Assembly: GCF_052857255.1 (NCBI RefSeq)
Contig: NC_135498.1
Span: 162,493,624 to 162,557,623, forward strand
Origin: Amblyomma americanum
Lineage: Eukaryota > Arthropoda > Arachnida > Ixodida > Ixodidae
DNA length: 64,000 bases
Direction: 5' to 3'
Notes under the pieces: generated by a model
What the model saw: only the letters and a program-made list of their open reading frames with translations
Told to the model about the DNA's origin: nothing
Databases searched by the model: none
Made by a program: the position numbers and the translations under genes
Part shown: one piece after another, positions 21,168 through 32,388 of the stretch
Numbering within the stretch: position 1 is the stretch's first letter
Layout of the letters: every line of letters begins with the position of its first letter

Positions 21168-22223
21168 CAGATGGATCTGATAAACACTGATGAATCAGCG
21201 TCACCAAAGGCATCAGCCGCAAATTGGTAATCCCCGCTGAGCAGACGACCCCGAGATTCATCTAGGGACACAATTCTACTTTAACCGCTGCAGAGCTTCC
21301 GGTCTTTCGAGAAGCGAGTCGCCACATCTGCGGAGAACTGCCTCAAAAGTGGTGCATTTTCACTGACTCCAAACCTGCGCTGCATATTTTGGGATGCTTC
21401 ATACACCACACCACCTACCAAGCTCTATGCAGCTGGCTCTTAATATCATTACACTCCTGTCATCTGCCCAGAAGAAAAGTCACCATATAGTCTTCCAGTG
21501 GATCCCTGAATACTGCAGACTCGACGGAAATGAGACCGCTGAAGCTGAAGCAAGGAGCGCCTTCAGCAGTGGCCTGCGTGCAGCTGTGCCGTTCTCTAGA
21601 CCTGCAGCACTTGTCTCCTTTCGTGATCTATGAGGACTGCGACGACTAGATACTGGGCCCTGTCAACCACTCGACTCACCTGCCTTAATCCGGCGATGAC
21701 CTTTTCTGTTCCGCACGGAATACCACGCCCTATTGCATGCACAATTCATGGGTTAAGTTTAAAGGTCGCCTTCACACGCAAGTACATGCACTTAATTGTA
21801 CAAGCGAGCTCCCTGGACTGTACCACAAGTGACGTGCTAGAGTCTGTAGAACATGTTTTAGTGGCGTGCCCAGCATATGCACGAGAAAGACTCCTGCTAG
21901 CATCTGCTTTGAAGCCTTTTGACGCCGGGCCCCTTTCGGAGGATTTGATCCTCGGCTCTTGGCCAGATAGTTCGAGAACTGTACAGGCAACGCGTGCGCT
22001 TTCACGACTTTTAAGAGACACGGTCCTTGCCTGGCGTTTGAAATGTTAGAAGGTGTGCCTGGTTTTTTTCTGTCTTTTTGTCATCTTCCTCCTACCATCA
22101 TAATCATCCCCCATAGTGACTCTCTTTTTTCTCCTCTTCCCGTTCCCCAGTGCAGATTAGCAGGCCAGATATTTATTTTTCCAGCCAACCTATCTACATT
22201 TCCAGTCAAAAAACTTTCTCTCC
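21168..22223 (+). mobile_element. 5'-truncated LINE 3' end (RNase H and C-terminal Cys/His region), only in block A
   Basis: It is absent from the matching point of block B (near 56035) and flanked by cttgatgtct at 21158-21167 and 22224-22233, so it is a clean target-primed insertion. In shifting plus frames it encodes an RNase H part (WCIFTDSKPALHIL, HHIVFQWIPEYCRLDGNETAEAEARS) and a C-terminal domain (CTTSDVLESVEHVLVACPAYARER ... LSRLLRDTVLAWRLKC, ending at 22049). These are typical of I/R1-type LINE ORF2 ends. The reading frame is broken near 21630. A relative lies at 59304-60362 in block B. Confidence 0.85.
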
Positions 22224-23320
22224 CTTGATGTCTTACGATTTGTTCGGCCTCCTTAGAGATCACACCCCACGCGAAATTGTTTATAGCGACGTAAGGAGTC
22301 AATAATTATGGCGACTGCTTTGGTGCTGACCATTACCATGGCGATTGCCGCCTCTTCCGTTGTCCCTAAGTTCATTCTTTTGACCGAACCGGTGGTTAAT
22401 GTTTCACCCGAGTCGGTCACGGCCACGACCATAAAGGAGTCGCCTCCTTCGTGTTTCGCCAAGTCTACATAGGCTGTGCATTCAGAGCCTTCTGGTTTGG
22501 CTTCAAGGGCCTTTGCTCTTCCTCTCCTTTTGACTCCGTGAAAAGCAGAGTGCATGTGTTTTTTTAGAAATGGTTTATAAGTGAGTAGTTTTCTCACTTC
22601 CGTCAGCAGTTCTGCCTTTGCGTTTCTGTTTGCGATTCTGTGATGTAGTCCTAGGTTGCTCAGGATCTTGCACCCCGCGGCTGTGGTTGCGAGCCATCTT
22701 AATTGCGCAAATATATGTGCCTTGCGTAGTTCCGTGGTGGTGTTGTAGACGGCCAGATTAAGAAATCTTTCCATAGATGTGCAGTGGCACAGCCCCAATG
22801 TTGCCTTATTTGCCTGCCTTATGATATCCTTTATTTTGTTTTTTCTTCCGCCATCCCTAGCTTCAGGTAGGGGATGGCGTATAATATTCTGCCTACCACA
22901 AAATCCTGACTTATTCGGCACAGATATTTTTTCTTTGTCTGCCCGTCTTTTGTTAGCTATCCACCTTATGAGCCTGCTTGTCATTTTAATTATCGACTTC
23001 AGTGTGTTTATTGTATCTGTGTTCATTTATTGCCCTGCATGATCAGACTTAGGACCATGATTTTGTCCACACTGCCTACCAGTGTCTCATTTACATTAGG
23101 AGAATGTCTCCTGTGTTGTTATCGTCTTTGCTCACCCGCCGGATCACCAAAGTTGGTATTTGCTGGGCGATCATATTAACCCGGCCCGTTCCGCGTATTC
23201 ATCGCAATATTGAACGGCTGGCGACGAGTTTCTTCTATTTCCTATCGTTGCCTTGTGCGTCCATATTGTTATGTCATCCGCATATAGCGTATGTTTTACC
23301 CTTCAACAGTTATCAATAGT

Positions 23321-23569
23321 AGAAGCCGCCGCGGTGGCAAAGTGGTTACGGTGCTCGGCTGCTGGCGCGAAAGACCCGGGTTCGATCCCGGCCGCTGTGG
23401 TCGAATTTTGATGGAGGAATAACTCTAGAGGCACGTGTACTGTGCGATGTGAGTGCACGTTAAAGATCCCTAGGTGGTGGAAATTACCGGAACCCTTCAC
23501 TACGGCGTCTGTCGTAGCCTGAGTCGCTTTGGAACGTTAAACCCTCATATAGCATAAACAAACCAGTCT
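23321..23569 (+). mobile_element. tRNA-derived SINE with intact A and B boxes, only in block A
   Basis: Comparison with block B shows an insertion flanked by tcaatagt at 23313-23320 and 23570-23577. The head carries TGGCAAAGTGG (A box, 23335-23345) and GGTTCGATCCC (B box, 23379-23389). The body has the shared core (gtgcacgttaaagatcccta, ccggaacccttcactacggcgtctgtc, gtcgctttggaacgttaaaccc). It resembles the Ruka-type SINEs described from Rhipicephalus, from memory. It would be transcribed by polymerase III and mobilised by a LINE. Confidence 0.9.
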
Positions 23570-24229
23570 TCAATAGTGGCGGCATGTTCTTCAACGCCAG
23601 GTTGAATAAGGAAGGCGAGAGCACTGAGCCCTGGTGGGTGCCATGTCTCTCACCTTAAAGGATTCGTGTCGCTTACATTTATTTTTCTGTTCTTTCGGTT
23701 AGAAAGTCCCTAATGCAGTCGTAGGTCCGCTTATCAGAGGAAATCTGTGCCAGAACAGTTATTATCGCCTGGTGACGTCATCGGTTTTGGCACCCCCTTA
23801 GTGTTTTGTGACCTAGAACTATATCGACTCAATATACATATCTCTGCATGGCAGGCGTCAAAGGCGAGCCACATAGCCCAACAATTTACATGTGTAAAAT
23901 TTGTGGACTAACCGTCCGCCGTACAATGTACCGGCCTCTGTCATACAATTCAGTGTTTTGGGCAGCATAAACTTACTAGTTAAGTTAGAGCCTATCTCGT
24001 CTCAGGGATTGTAAGCGGCAACCGATATACCCCTATTTCCACGTCTTTGAACACTGCGGCTCAACCGCTTATCGCTGAGCGATCAGGGTGGTGGAATAGT
24101 TAAGTCAGAGCCTAGCTCGCGGCCGGCATTTGAACCGGCGACCTATGTTAGGTGTGTTAACGGTCAATATTTGATCGCTGCCTCAGTGCCCGCAAATGTT
24201 TCTAGGTATGTATATAGACAAACTTTTAT

Positions 24230-24515
24230 GTACGCCTTCAATACCCCGCCGTCTTCCCTCCTACTTCTACACTGCATGCATGCTGTTGTCAAACCGCGAA
24301 GAGGCAGCTTGTTTTCCGCCGGAAATTGTTTCGGAGCCGTCCACTACGGCACCTCTTCCTTCCTTACTTCTTTCAATGCCTCCTTTATCCCTTCCTTACG
24401 GTACGGCTGTGATGTGCAGTGAGATAGGTGAGCAATTACTGCGCCATTTCCTTTCCTCGAAACCAATTTTTTCGCCACCTCTATTTAGTTCGTGAATAAA
24501 AATTGATTCATTGAT
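24230..24515 (+). mobile_element. SINE fragment lacking its head, block A
   Basis: It contains tttcggagccgtccactacggcacctcttcc, a T-rich pyrimidine stretch and a tail with gtgaataaaaattgattcattgattgaa. It matches the body of the minus-strand SINE at 31686-31960 and the block B copy at 57860-58140. The tRNA-like head is replaced by other sequence. Confidence 0.65.
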
Positions 24516-25381
24516 TGAATGATCCTACGTTTCCTTTGTCTCTAGGGTCATCGACTCCTTTTCTCCTCAGCCTTTTTCTCCGGATCCCATTTATGTGCCT
24601 TTTATTTCTATTCCTGTTTTACAGATCTGCCAGTCGGCCTTCTCATTTCTGTTTGGCTTATATGGTACTGCCATTCGTCTATTGTTCAGTGCCCTTTATA
24701 TCGCCATTTCCGCAGATCATACAGGTTTGCCGGGGCAACAACCCGTACTCCACGTTCTGTTGGCGTGTGCTAACTCCTGGTCACTTGAAAACCTTCTCTG
24801 TTTAATAACGATCCTTACATTTTCCGTTTCATCATCATAGGCCCACGCTGACCGCCCCCTCGCGTCTTTTGATCCCACCTTAGGCGCCTGTTTTGCCGTG
24901 ACACTAACTGCCATTATTCAAACTTTCTTTAGTTTTTCCTTTGGGCTATAACAGGGCTCTTAATTTCTGTTTGGTTTTTTGCCTGCTGCAAGTGCACCTG
25001 GTGCGGGCTCTGTCAAAGTTTACCTACATCTTTTTTTCTTCGAGAAGGGTCAGAAATGGGAGGTGGAATTCTTAGAATAGGCGCTTGACTCCACGGCGTT
25101 CAGTTGAAATATTCACTGCGTTTTACTCTAGATACTTTTGCGCATTTAAAGCCATCATAACTTCATCAAGTTTTGTTCAAAAATATTTTATCTGAAGTCA
25201 TATTGCAGACTCGGTCACGGGCATTCCAAGACCTCGTTGTAGATTCAAAATGGCAATCTTTACAGAAATATCTTCAAGAATTATTATGCGGAAAACCGGT
25301 CGTTTTTAAGAACGGTCGGTAAGACCCTTTAAATGCATAAAAAATATTTAAATGTCGTGCGCGTGATGACAACAAAAGTAC
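24515..25381. other. Shared anonymous sequence between SINE fragment and TIR element
   Basis: It matches 58140-59013. The plus strand is open for 158 residues in B (58310-58786) and broken in A. The translation is hydrophobic without recognisable motifs, so I do not call a gene. Just before the element is the phrase accggtcgtttttaagaacggtc, common to A, B and C. Confidence 0.5.
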
Positions 25382-26382
25382 CCTTAGAGAAAAATAATAC
25401 GTTTGCATTATATGGCGGCATGCTTATAATGTGTCTTAAATATATTTTGTATTCATATATACACCGAAAACGCGCAGAAATTATTAACCTGAAATATCAT
25501 GCTCTCTAGTATAATTAGATCTCTCCAAACACAATAAATAAAGATAAATGTTTATAAAATTTGTGAAAAATACCTAACCTAAAGCATCCATCGATCGAGT
25601 TTCAAATACTAAAAAACCGACCCTTGTTTTTAGAATCTCGTTAGCGTACTAAAAGCATACATTCATAAATGTGAAATTAATTCGTTCCTTATATACTGCT
25701 CTTCTAAAAAACGAGCAGCCGTCAAAACATATTTTCACCACATTTCTAGCGCCGTGGAACAATTTAGTCCTCGTTATTGAGTTTCGAGGATCCGCGCTTG
25801 CACGATGGCAATGCATTAAAGGTGTACTTTGCCAAATATGATTTTAAATCGTCGGAAGTTTATTTCAATTCCAACAAATCGGCTGTTCTTGTAAACATAT
25901 TTGCAGAGCACTTCAAGCTGCCGTAGTACAATCTAGTGATGGAAATCGCGTTTAGGGAAATGGCATTTGCACTTTGGCATTGCATAAAGAGGGCTTTCGT
26001 AAATACAAAATAATTTGTCCGAAGTACTGTTCAATTGTAGCCAATGGGCTGTCTTCGTAAACAAATTCGCAGCACACTGGACCATTCAAATGCTCGAAAT
26101 CACGTTTGCAGGAACAATCATAACTCTTCCTTTTTTGTCATCCTTTCGTTTATTGTAACTTCTAGCGGGAACAAAACTACCACTTAATTACATTTTGTGT
26201 GGAGGACGTGATCGCTTTAGACCAGCAAGCGCTTATTAGTAGCTCAGGTCATAAACATGCCAGGAAAAAAGACCCCAACTAGCCAGGCGCACCAACTCCT
26301 ATGGAAGCCCATGTATTTGTTGGTTGACGGCTCCACTCTTGTCCAATGCCTGACGCCGGTCACGAGTATTAATTGGCTACTC

Positions 26383-26435
26383 GGCCCCAGAATCGAACGC
26401 CACTAGTAAGGCATTTACGCTACCATTTGGGGGCC
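26383..26435 (-). other. Small tRNA-like hairpin
   Basis: Read on the minus strand it opens GGCCCCC and closes GGGGCC, enclosing TAGCGTAAATG (fits the A-box consensus) and GTTCGATTC (close to a B box). It is only about 53 nt, too short for a tRNA. The B copy (61088-61141) has a 7-bp complementary end pair. Conservation in A, B and C (near 4281-4330) is suggestive only. Confidence 0.35.
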
Positions 26436-26493
26436 CACAGTCTATGAGCCAGAAACGCCTCACCGAAAAGGTAACGTGTCATCTCTCGGGGGA

Positions 26494-26503
26494 GTATATA
26501 AGG
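26494..26503 (+). promoter_or_regulatory. TATA-like box in element copy A
   Basis: GTATATAAGG follows cgggggа-type G-rich sequence and precedes ggcaagcaccacgcttgcc, a small dyad. It is equivalent to 61201-61209 and 4216-4225. Confidence 0.4.
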
Positions 26504-27031
26504 CAAGGCAAGCACCACGCTTGCCTCTCGCTTTCTGTAAACTTTGGCGGTGTGGCGACATCCTTCCCGCTGAGTCACGTGACCTTGCAACGTCGTCGGC
26601 CTCTCCGCTGATGACAACACCGCGTTTGCTCGTAGGTGCGGAAACTTGCGCATACGCATTAAAAGGGTCACCGAACAAAGTGTTCTCACGGAGGTTCTCA
26701 GTGATTACTGCGGCTGTTCACAACTTTCATCACTATCCTCAGCTGAAGCCGACTAGTAGCCCTCTTTTGAGCTGAAATCATTTTTTCAGGTTTTTTTTCA
26801 TAGAATGTAGTGCATTTATTGTATACCTTTATCGTTTTTCGGTAAAGTATGTATATTAAGCGGGAAAACGGTCTATTTTTTACATATATGTGAGGATCTT
26901 CAAATAATCACTCCAATAATACTGAGAAAGGCTTCGTTTTAGTTTTTATTTATAGGAAAAAAAGATACAAATTTGTCAGATCAATACAGTAGGTTCAAAA
27001 TGCATTTTTAGCACAGCTTCTTTGGCTAAGG

Positions 27032-27545
27032 GCGATGTGCGAAACAAAGCCGGTCAGTTTTCAGCCGCATAAAAAATTGCCGTCACTGCATCTTCAATAC
27101 GAGCGTCACTTGTTACAGTATCGTTGACAATGCATCAGCCAGAGAAGAATCCAATGAACGCTTGGAGAGGTTCTAATGAAAATTGTAGGATGTCTTGTTT
27201 TTGTTTTTATTGCGTAGCATCAAGAAAATCCTTTTCTACTTTGACACCATTCATCGTTGACACATGATGATCGAATTACGGTCTCTTGCGTTCATAGCGA
27301 AGAGTGCTATTCATTACAACTGGTCCGCGAGCAATACTAATTGCGGAACTTGACCACTTCTGTAAAACAGTGTATTGATTTTAGATCTTTCTCAAAAAGT
27401 GCAGCAGTGTGTCATCACAAGCGGATCTAGCTGGAGATATGCTGTTTGCCATCGTCGATTTGCTTAGGTTTGCTAGCGTTTCACCGTCCGAACGCCAGTA
27501 AAAATGAGTGCTCTAGTAACGCTTACAATCCATCTTTACTTCCAG
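27032..27545. other. Shared anonymous right end of block A
   Basis: It matches 61736-62240 (landmarks gccagagaagaatccaatgaacgc, tgttgacacatgatgat, ggtccgcgagcaatact). No coding signal. Homology with B stops where the I-type LINE tail begins. Confidence 0.6.
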
Positions 27546-30130
27546 CTATAAGATGATAATGATGCTGATGATAATGCCCTCAGGGTGAATGGCACGTACA
27601 CACGCCGGAGGATTGGTCAGGGTGCATTGCTGATAGAAACGCACACAAGAGTAAGGGTTGAGTAATTGAATAATTTTGTGAAGAAGATTCGAATTTGAAT
27701 TAGAAAAGGTGATGAAAACAGAAACGAAAGCTGTGAATTTACATCCTAGCATAGGAATCTACCTGCTGTAATTATATATCCGTGAATAAAATCGCACGCT
27801 GGTTTCAAGGCATATCCTTTGGCACTTGCCCCAAAGGAGAGGCAGATCGGAATAGACAGAGGTAGCCCCACTCGAGCGAGGAGGATCTCCAAATATAATC
27901 TACGGAGAGAAGCGAACCGCTAGCAAAAGAGAAAAAAACTGATATATTGACTCAATTTCGCCACAAGACTCACGATGGTTGGTCAGCGATAACCCTGATC
28001 GACGTCAATAGAGATTTAGCTGCAGTATTCTGCAGCGGAGGAGAGTCATGGACACCTCACATTTCCTTGAACTGCGCATCCGCACACTCCAAGGAAATTC
28101 CAAGCGTTGAAAATCCGCTACAGCAAGGAGAGGTTCTTGGCTCAAGTAGTGAAGGCGCTGGTACCGTTGGAACAGGAGAATATGTCCCCCAAGGGCGGAC
28201 TTAGCTAAAAAATCAGCCCTATCTTTAGAAACAATGCCACATTGCCCAGGCACCCAGTGAGAACGTACTTCTGTTCTATCTGGAGGGGGGGGGGGAGGGA
28301 AAATCAAAGGGAACGGCTCAAGAGAGAATCCCTCGATTTTGTCGAGCGCTGTGAAGACTCAAAGGCTGTCTGATATAATGACCTGAGAGCTACAGGAGGG
28401 AATCCTTATTAAGGCCAACTCAATGGCCAGAAACTCGGCAACAAAAATAAGGGTATAATCAAAGGCCCGAAATGAATAACTCCAATCAAGAGCCATTGAG
28501 TAAATGCGAATGGCTGCCTTTTCATTTGGCTGAGAGGCGTCTGTAAAAACGGCGATATGGTCAAGGAAATTATCCAGATACTCCTCAATAAGCCCTTTAT
28601 TACACTAGGACGCAGATCTTTCGCATTCCCTAGGAAGATGTCATCAAAGGAGACCACAGTGTCAGCGCGGCGGTGGATAACTGGTACTACCGAATTTATA
28701 AATACAAACATTTTTGACATCAGGGAATTAGTGACCAGAAACTGAGGAAGCTTATACCTAGACCAAAAAGTACAAAAGAATAGAGATGGGTTCTTTGTAA
28801 ACATGGGGTTAGGCAATCCAGGAACATGCTCAAGAGACCTTAAAAACATCCGCACACTATGAAGTTGAAGCCGCAAATTTAAATCAGGTATACAAAGTTC
28901 CAAGTACAGCCCAGCATTCGCTACTGATTTAGTCAGACCTAAGCAAAGACGCAGAGCGCATCGCTTTAAAACAAACAGGGGTTCAAGCTTGTATCTTGGG
29001 CGCCCAGAAAATACAAGAGAGCAGAATTTAAGTTTTGGCCGCACATTGGCCCTATAAAGAAAAACAGAGTGTCCCGACGCATACCATATCTTTGTTGCTG
29101 ATCCTACCAACCGACCAAGGGCACGCTCAACTTTAAACACAATGCTTCTAATATGGGGCCAAGAGTCTAACTGCGGGTCATATAGTATAGCCAAGAATTT
29201 AACGGAATATACTTGAGGGGTTAGGATAGAGTGATACGACAAAGAATATAAAGAGGAAAAACTGTGGAAAAACAAAGACGGCACACTTGTTGACATTTAA
29301 AATTATCATCAGGCTCTCGAGTCAAACCTCTAGAGCATTTAAATACTCCTGCAACAATCGATATTGGACCCTGCTAAGATTTATCCGAGGGAACAACCAA
29401 CGAGAAGGCTTTCCTAGATGTCTCTTGAACAGTTTATTATTGACTAATTTTTGTGCGTAACCTGTCGCCTTCTGCGGGCTGCATGCAATAGTGAAAGCGA
29501 TGGGGAAGTGGTCACTTGACGTGCCATGGTCAATTGTAGACCATGAAGATACCCCAAAACCATTTACAGATAACGTTAAACCTATAGCTTACCGAGAATG
29601 TGCCCTCATGTAAGTTATGGCGTGACTGTTCTAACCGCACAAATCAGTTGCTGACATCCAAGACCAAAATAACTGCCCGCTCCAGTCTGTCTTGAAATCC
29701 CATATAACATGATGCGAATTGAAATCGCAGGCCACAGATACATTTTTGCTGTTGCGGAGTAAAGCATCTAGCCCATACGTCCTACGGACACCGGCGGGAA
29801 AGTAGATATTCGCCACTTTAAAAGGGGCACAATGCGGCACAAAGGTATTTACTGCAATAATCTCACAATCAGGTTGTAATAATTTATGAGACACTTTCGC
29901 AGGATAGAACAGTTCTGTTGAAATCAATGTTACTAAACCTCTACTCCTGCCGCTTGGGTGATAGCTCTAACAACGGAGTAGCTTTTATCTGTAAAAAGAC
30001 AATTTAGAGAGAGCGACGATTCTAGTAGTAAAATATTGTCAGGAGAAAATTTAAGAATAAGCTGCTGTAAATCGGGGAAAGAAGATGTGATAGAGCGACA
30101 ATTCCACAGGGGAACAGAAATAGCCGCCAT
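27546..30130 (-). pseudogene. I-type LINE ORF2 with deleted reverse transcriptase palm
   Basis: ORF2 starts at 30130 with MAAISVPLWNCRSI, the typical endonuclease opening. VACDFNSHHVIWDF near 29700 and SDHFPI near 29500 complete that domain. Near 29360 the sequence jumps straight to YRLLQEYLNALE, which lies just after the YADD box in relatives (compare 41800-41990), so the catalytic palm was deleted. From 29296 to 28409 the thumb and connection are open. RNase H follows (FTDASQPNEKAA, ALELALI, HWVPGQCGIVSKDRADFLAKSA) and then a C-terminal region to 27546. Several frame shifts are present. It cannot encode an active enzyme. Confidence 0.82.
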
Positions 30131-30139
30131 GATTACTAC

Positions 30140-31668
30140 TTTATAAATGAGGCAGCAACAGCCTCTTTCAACACGTCTGATTTCTTTGCAGTTCCTAGCA
30201 AACCTCTCTTCGTCTTGACATGCATAGAGTCTGATTTAGAAGAAGGAATCACGACGCTTCTGAAATTGAGTTGTCATTACAACATCTGACTCCCAAAGAG
30301 TTAGAGAGGGGGACTGGGTCAGAGACGTACACCCGCAGGTGTGGATGCAGAAGAGGTGGTTGGTTGAATATTGTCATCAGTTTATAGGAGAAAAACCGGT
30401 AGACGAGGTTGGGTTACCTAAGGCCGATGAAGCAGCCTGAGCGGAAATTACTTATGATAATGCTTCACTGAACGTACTGACCATGCAGCCAAGTACGCCA
30501 GCAACAACATTCTCCACCGCAGCGACGACCGACTTTGTTAAGTTCGTCTCCACATCGGCAGCGGTCGTGCGGACAACATTTGCGTACGAGCTCTGTCGTC
30601 TGTCAAGAAGGGCATAAGCATTCACGCGTGAGCACAGCTCGCGATAAATAATGTTCAAGACAGACTGTTCATCGGCACGCTTCGGCCAGGTGGGTTCATC
30701 AGCTGTGTGATCAGTGGCAAAGGCAGCAGCTAAACAACGAGTGCCGACGTCTGAAGCATGATCACCGCCGCAAACGCGGCAGCGCGTTGCCGACTTGCAA
30801 GATTTCCCACTGCGACCAAAATACCAGAAGTTCTTACATTGTAATAGTCGGGGCTGCAGTGGGTCAACACGATATACAATGGGCCAAACTTTGATTAAAC
30901 ATAGGCAAGAGGACCCCGCAAAAGTCGCAATAACAACTCAGTTGGAATACGGGTGCCTCCAGCCTCTCTGTTGCAGCGGTAAACTTATAGGATACGAACC
31001 CCGGCATCATGGAAATCTGCAAGAATTTCTTCTGGCGTAGCAGAGGGATCCACGCCGCGGATTATTCCTTTTACGCAGGCCAGTTGCTCAAGAATAAACG
31101 CTTTCACCGGTATTCAGGCGAAAGGAGTGCACTGCTGCAAGTCCACCACATAATCCAAATCAGGTGATTTGCAAAAAAGTCTTCTTTTGCCAAATGGTCG
31201 ATCCTCAGCATTCTCTAGATAGCGGCTTGTCGCAGTCTTCAGCTGCTACTGAATCAGATGCGAGGTTGTGATCTTAATGAAACCATCTCCTTTATGGACC
31301 AGCGCAACAGGGATACGCTTGACACTGTTTTGGGAAAAAGACTTTAGCGGCATGTTTTCAGCCGGCAAACTGGCGAACCAGGTTACCGGACCTGTGCCCG
31401 GGGTAGACAAAGCTATCGCCCTAAGCTTAAAAAGACATTATGCCTACATCTAAAAAGGCCAAAACCTGGCCAAATCCCCCATTCGCGCAACTTCCTCACC
31501 GGGAGTTGACGGCAGACCGGAAGACGCAGAGGCAGTCAGGGGTTCAGCAGCACCAAGACACGCTTCAGCATCGACGCTTCCTTGAAGAACAGCAAAAGTT
31601 ATTGATTTTCTAGGCCTCAAACAACACAACACGATTGCGGATCTGAAAAAACGTAAGCCCTGCCACAC
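30140..31668 (-). pseudogene. I-type LINE ORF1 (RNA-binding, CCHC knuckles), decayed
   Basis: Minus-strand frames end with a Cys-rich stretch: a damaged knuckle (FWYFGRSGKSCKSATRC, with Cys positions changed to Phe and Tyr), CRVCGGDHASDVGTRC, then DHTADEPTWPKRADEQSVLNI and a C-terminal helix-rich part ending at 30452. This arrangement is the nucleic-acid-binding region of LINE ORF1, which coats the element RNA. Upstream (31668-30900) there are many stops and only the N-terminal piece SSGLPSTPGEEVARMGDLARF is open. It is not functional. Confidence 0.7.
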
Positions 31669-31685
31669 AGTACATTGTTAAGTTA

Positions 31686-31960
31686 ATAATAATTAACATG
31701 GGTTTTTGGGGAAAAGAAATTCCGCAGTATTTCTCTCATGTATCGTTGGACACATGAACCGTGCCGCAAAGGAAGGGATAATGGAGGGAGTGAAAGAAGA
31801 AAGGAAGATAGAGGTGCCGTAGTGGAGGGCTCCGGAATAATTTCGACCACCTGGGGATCTTTAACTTGCACTGACATCGCACAGCACACGGGCGTTTTGC
31901 CTCCATAAAACGTAGCTGCAGTGGTCGGGTTCGAACCCGGGAACTCTGTTTCCCGGATAA
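31686..31960 (-). mobile_element. tRNA-derived SINE, minus strand
   Basis: On the minus strand the B box GGTTCGAACCC (near 31927-31937) is followed by gaccactgcagctacg, the core gcaagttaaagatccccaggtgg, ttccggagccctccactacggcacc and a pyrimidine-rich tail to cccatgttaatt. The A box side (to 31975) is poorly preserved. It sits directly upstream of the I-type LINE on the same strand. Confidence 0.75.
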
Positions 31961-31974
31961 GTTTTCTTAGCTAC

Positions 31975-32388
31975 ACATGCAAAGCGAAACTGTTTCCTCT
32001 ACGTCTGTCGGAGCCCGCCTGAAAAGACGAAGTGCACACAGACCTCGTATTCTCCCCTAAGCGTTTGTTGATAAAGCTCGGCCCTCCGAATTTCGCGGCC
32101 AGCTATCTGCCCGCTCTCTGAAGGTCCTGCCGCACCCACCACTCATCGCCAACGTTGTGCAATATGCTCCCGGATTTCTATGGTCGCAGTTACACCTGTG
32201 TGCCTCTTGTGCACTGGACGCTCTTTTCTGGGCTGCTTACCTACTCTTCCGGGAGGCTTGCCATTTAGCTACAGGTTATTCAATGTTGATTGGAGTTGCC
32301 ACTTTAGATGCTGCTGTCGGTTGAGGCTGCTGGCCGTGCACAACCTCATAAGGTGTGGCGCCGGTATGTTGCTTCTCAACATCGTCAG
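31975..32388. other. Unassigned sequence next to the cold-shock relic
   Basis: No recognisable feature. The minus strand here follows the stop of the cold-shock relic and may be its decayed downstream part, but no motif of a Y-box protein tail could be identified. Confidence 0.4.

Larger units (their letters stand above)
20660..24050 (-). pseudogene. LINE with reverse transcriptase and RNase H, block A copy, interrupted
   Basis: Minus-strand fragments from 24050 down give a reverse transcriptase with LYADDITIW (YADD at 23273-23284), a thumb/connection region (22253-23026: ...RLIRWIANKRRADKEK..., KDIIRQANKATLGLCHCTSMERF), then an RNase H-like domain AYVDLAKHEGGDSFMVVAVTDSGETL...TTEEAAIAMV, and after an interruption at 21168-22223 the C-terminal part to about 20660. 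RNase H would degrade the RNA template during copying. Stops and frameshifts are frequent and no endonuclease is visible. A SINE splits it at 23321-23569. The equivalent in block B is 55522-57640. The clade is uncertain (an RNase H-bearing R1/LOA/I-type LINE). Confidence 0.75.
25382..27031 (+). mobile_element. Non-autonomous terminal-inverted-repeat element, block A copy
   Basis: It starts CCTTAGAGAAAAA and ends TTTGGCTAAGG, whose complement is CCTTAGCCAAA. It has the same content and order as the block B copy and, inverted, as copy C: AT-rich start, units of about 165 bp with cttcaagctgc, TATA-like box, tRNA-like hairpin, and a 3' part ending gcacagcttctttggctaagg. There is no transposase frame. 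The same flanks in A and B mean those two copies came from block duplication, while copy C is an independent insertion. Confidence 0.6.
15982..27545 (+). repeat. Large duplicated block A (pair of 49513-62240)
   Basis: Block A is collinear with block B over about 10 kb of shared sequence. The correspondences, by eye, are 15982-17640 with 49513-51180, 17640-20650 with 51180-54200, 20650-21167 with 55511-56035, 22224-23320 with 56036-57120, 23570-25660 with 57120-59300, and 25660-27545 with 60366-62230. Divergence is clearly visible but moderate. A and B differ by younger insertions, so the duplication came first. The right edge in A coincides with the 3' tail of an I-type LINE. Confidence 0.85.
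27546..31685 (-). mobile_element. I-type LINE, minus strand, internally deleted
   Basis: It has an ORF1 with degraded zinc knuckles, then ORF2 with endonuclease, the remains of a reverse transcriptase, RNase H and a C-terminus, ending in a tail rich in atcatc and aaga (27545-27580). This order is that of I-clade LINEs. The reverse transcriptase palm is missing. Related 3' ends lie at 34906-35811 and 40968-42010. Confidence 0.85.

Noticed and set aside
26383..26435. Possible tRNA gene on the minus strand
   Set aside because: It is only about 53 nt, with no anticodon arm. Reported only as a tRNA-like hairpin.
27546..27580. (ATG/ATC)-rich microsatellite as an independent repeat
   Set aside because: It is the 3' tail of the I-type LINE on the minus strand.
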